From Terriglobales bacterium (lineage in GTDB: Bacteria > Acidobacteriota > Terriglobia > Terriglobales > Acidobacteriaceae): DNA of 49,858 nucleotides. Positions 48,087 to 49,858 of the stretch are shown piece by piece (the first letter of the stretch is position 1; each line of letters begins with the position of its first letter). Made by a program: the position numbers and the translations under genes. The stretch covers positions 1 to 49,858 of the forward strand of contig JAATEV010000058.1 in NCBI GenBank assembly GCA_015655585.1, read 5' to 3'. The notes beneath the pieces are model-generated. The model was given only the letters and a program-made list of their open reading frames with translations. It was not told where the DNA came from and ran no database searches.

Positions 48087-49336
48087 ATCTGGAATCCATT
48101 CAGGCCGCCGAGAGCAAGCTGCTCGTCAATACCTATCAACGCAATCCCTATCTCTTCGTCACCGGCGAGGGCGTCCACCTGCGCGACGCCGACGGCAACG
48201 ACTTCCTCGACCTGTTGAGCGGCATCGGCGTCAACGCCCTCGGCTACGGCCATCCTGCCGTCGAAGAGGCCATCGCCAGCCAGAGCAAGCGCCTCATTCA
48301 CATCTCGAACCTCTTCTATCACGAGTTCACCGCCGAGCTGGCTCTGCGGCTCACCGAGATCAGCGGCCTCGACCGCGTCTTCTTCACCAACAGCGGCACC
48401 GAGGCATGGGAAGCGGCGCTGAAGCTCGCTCGCGCCCACGCCGGACAGCTCCGCGCCCAGGGCAAGACCATCGGAACGAAGTTCCTCGCGCTCGACCACA
48501 GCTTCCACGGCCGCACCATGGGCTCGGTCGCCACCACGGCGAAGGAAAAATACCGCGAGCCCTTCATGCCGGTAATGCCCGACGTCGAATTCGTCCAGTT
48601 CAACGACGTAGCCGATCTGCGGGCTAAATTCTCTACCGACGTCTGCGCCATCTGCATCGAGACCGTACAGGGCGAGGGCGGCATCCACCCCGTCTCGCAG
48701 GAGTTCCTCGCCACCGCCCGCGAGCTCTGCGACTCCACCAGCGCGCTTCTGCTCTCCGACGAGATCCAGAGCGGCCTCGGACGCACCGGCAAGTGGTTCG
48801 CCTACCAGCACTACGGCATCCTGCCCGACGTCACCACGCTCGCCAAGCCCATCGCCAACGGCTACCCCATGGGCGCAATGCTCTGCACCAACGCCGCCGC
48901 AGCAGCCTTCTCGCCCGGAATGCACGGAACCACCTTCGGCGGGGGACCGCTGGCCTGCGCCGTGGCCATCGCCGTCATCGACGCCATCAAGCAGCAGAAC
49001 CTCCTCGACCATGTCACCGAGGTCGGCAACTTCTTCCACTCCGAGCTCGACCGCCTCGCCGCCGAACACGACTCCATCGTCGAAGTCCGCGGCCTCGGCC
49101 TCATGCTCGGCCTCGAACTCAGCTCCGCCGAGCTGGCCACGCAGGTCGCCGCCCAGATGATGGAGCGCCGGATCATCCTCAACCGCACCAGCGAGACGGT
49201 CCTTCGCTTCCTCCCTCCGTACATCCTCGAACGCAAACACGTCGAGACCGCCATCAGCGCACTCGACGACATTCTGAAAATCAACGCCCCGGCGTTTGCC
49301 AGCGCATCCCCGGCAGGAGAAAAATCGAATGGGTAG
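48083..49336 (+). CDS. argD: Acetylornithine aminotransferase
   Basis: 417 residues, class III PLP aminotransferase. FFTNSGTEAWEAALKLARAH binds PLP phosphate and HSFHGRTMGSVATT is the classic block. DEIQSGLGRTGKWFAYQHYG carries the Asp to the pyridine nitrogen, and TLAKPIANGYPMGA the Schiff-base lysine. It converts N-acetylglutamate semialdehyde to acetylornithine. It overlaps argB by four bases (ATGA). Confidence 0.94.
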   Translation: MNLESIQAAESKLLVNTYQRNPYLFVTGEGVHLRDADGNDFLDLLSGIGVNALGYGHPAVEEAIASQSKRLIHISNLFYHEFTAELALRLTEISGLDRVFFTNSGTEAWEAALKLARAHAGQLRAQGKTIGTKFLALDHSFHGRTMGSVATTAKEKYREPFMPVMPDVEFVQFNDVADLRAKFSTDVCAICIETVQGEGGIHPVSQEFLATARELCDSTSALLLSDEIQSGLGRTGKWFAYQHYGILPDVTTLAKPIANGYPMGAMLCTNAAAAAFSPGMHGTTFGGGPLACAVAIAVIDAIKQQNLLDHVTEVGNFFHSELDRLAAEHDSIVEVRGLGLMLGLELSSAELATQVAAQMMERRIILNRTSETVLRFLPPYILERKHVETAISALDDILKINAPAFASASPAGEKSNG

Positions 49337-49858
49337 CAAAACCGAAGTCATGGGCGGAAACGAAGAGTCCACGCCGAAGCCTGCCGTCTCGCTCGGCATC
49401 CAGTCCGACACCGCCTTCAACGAGGCCGCCAAAGGTCTCAACGGGCGCGATCTCTGCTCCATCGCCGACCTCTCCGTGCAGGAGATGGCCGCCATCATGG
49501 AGCTAGCCCACACCGTCAAGAGCCACCCCGAAGACTTCCGCCACGCCCTAGACGCCCGCCAGATGGTCCTCTTCTTCGAGAAGGCCTCCCTGCGCACCCG
49601 CGTCACCTTCGAGGCCGCCATCAACACCCTCGGCGGCAACGCCATCTTCGTCGATCAGACCCAATCGCCCCTCGGCGAACGCGAGTCGCTCTCTGACATG
49701 GCCCGCAATCTCGAGCGCTGGATGTCCGTCATCGTCCTCCGCACCTACTCCCACGAGACCATCACCGAGATGGCCGCCTGCTCCAAGGTCCCCGTCGTCA
49801 ACGCGCTCTCGGACCTCGAGCATCCCTGCCAGGCCCTCGCCGACTTCCTCACCCTCGA
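49329..49858 (+). CDS. argF: Ornithine carbamoyltransferase (cut by window edge)
   Basis: The first 176 codons of a transcarbamylase; the frame runs off the end. FFEKASLRTRVTFEAAINTL carries the S-x-R-T-R carbamoyl-phosphate loop (usually KPSTRTR), and VLRTYSH and HPCQALADF are the following blocks. A 35-residue N-terminal extension precedes the core. It overlaps argD by eight bases. The KASLRTR form is a variant, so acetyl- or succinyl-ornithine as substrate cannot be excluded without the missing C-terminal half. Confidence 0.88.
   Translation, partial: MGSKTEVMGGNEESTPKPAVSLGIQSDTAFNEAAKGLNGRDLCSIADLSVQEMAAIMELAHTVKSHPEDFRHALDARQMVLFFEKASLRTRVTFEAAINTLGGNAIFVDQTQSPLGERESLSDMARNLERWMSVIVLRTYSHETITEMAACSKVPVVNALSDLEHPCQALADFLTL

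Overview
The window looks like the chromosome of an acidobacterium of the Granulicella/Edaphobacter/Terriglobus kind. This rests on the G/C-rich third codon positions of the housekeeping genes, the gene set (argRCBDF, gltB, metG, psd-pssA, ROK kinase, ExuT-type MFS carrier) and the style of the palindromic intergenic repeats. No database search was possible.

Layout. (1) 1-2027: end of a flavin monooxygenase (cut by the window edge), a TetR regulator, a 44-codon stump of a short-chain dehydrogenase/epimerase, and decayed DNA. (2) 2028-22459: a genomic island of about 20.3 kb in tRNA-Leu(CAA). The intact tRNA (22373-22459, minus) lies beside a tyrosine integrase (21232-22242). A copy of the tRNA 3' half lies at the other end (2028-2086). 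Almost identical paired direct repeats flank both ends and are probably integrase arm sites. (3) 22589-28031: a minus-strand housekeeping block: mce, tsaB, rimI, a DUF465-like gene, psd, pssA, an Asd-like protein without the catalytic cysteine, and a ROK sugar kinase. (4) 28229-40656: MFS hexuronate-type transporter with a GntR regulator, metG, cytochrome c, LacI regulator, glgX, Zn-alcohol dehydrogenase, a membrane protein, a tandem UspA protein, a repeat-rich 0.7-kb spacer and a TetR regulator. (5) 40986-end: gltB, and divergently argR-argC-argB-argD-argF behind two ARG boxes.

The island is a defence and conflict cargo on a mobile element that has lost most of its transfer genes. It carries an XRE/DUF6036-type nucleotidyltransferase pair, two consecutive HEPN-motif proteins next to a candidate structured RNA, and a three-gene ABC-three-component (ABC-3C) system with a Cap4/DUF4297-like nuclease effector. 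It also has a DUF499 ATPase, a C-terminal fragment of a MobF relaxase, orphan HipB-like regulators and several small conserved hypotheticals. Two clean recombination scars are readable: a truncated small gene joined to DUF499 (about 13343), and a LysR gene joined to the relaxase fragment (about 17402). They indicate that deletions compacted a larger conjugative element.

The most promising material for new biology is the double-HEPN locus with its neighbouring structured RNA (5332-8046) and the compact ABC-3C operon (8835-12513).
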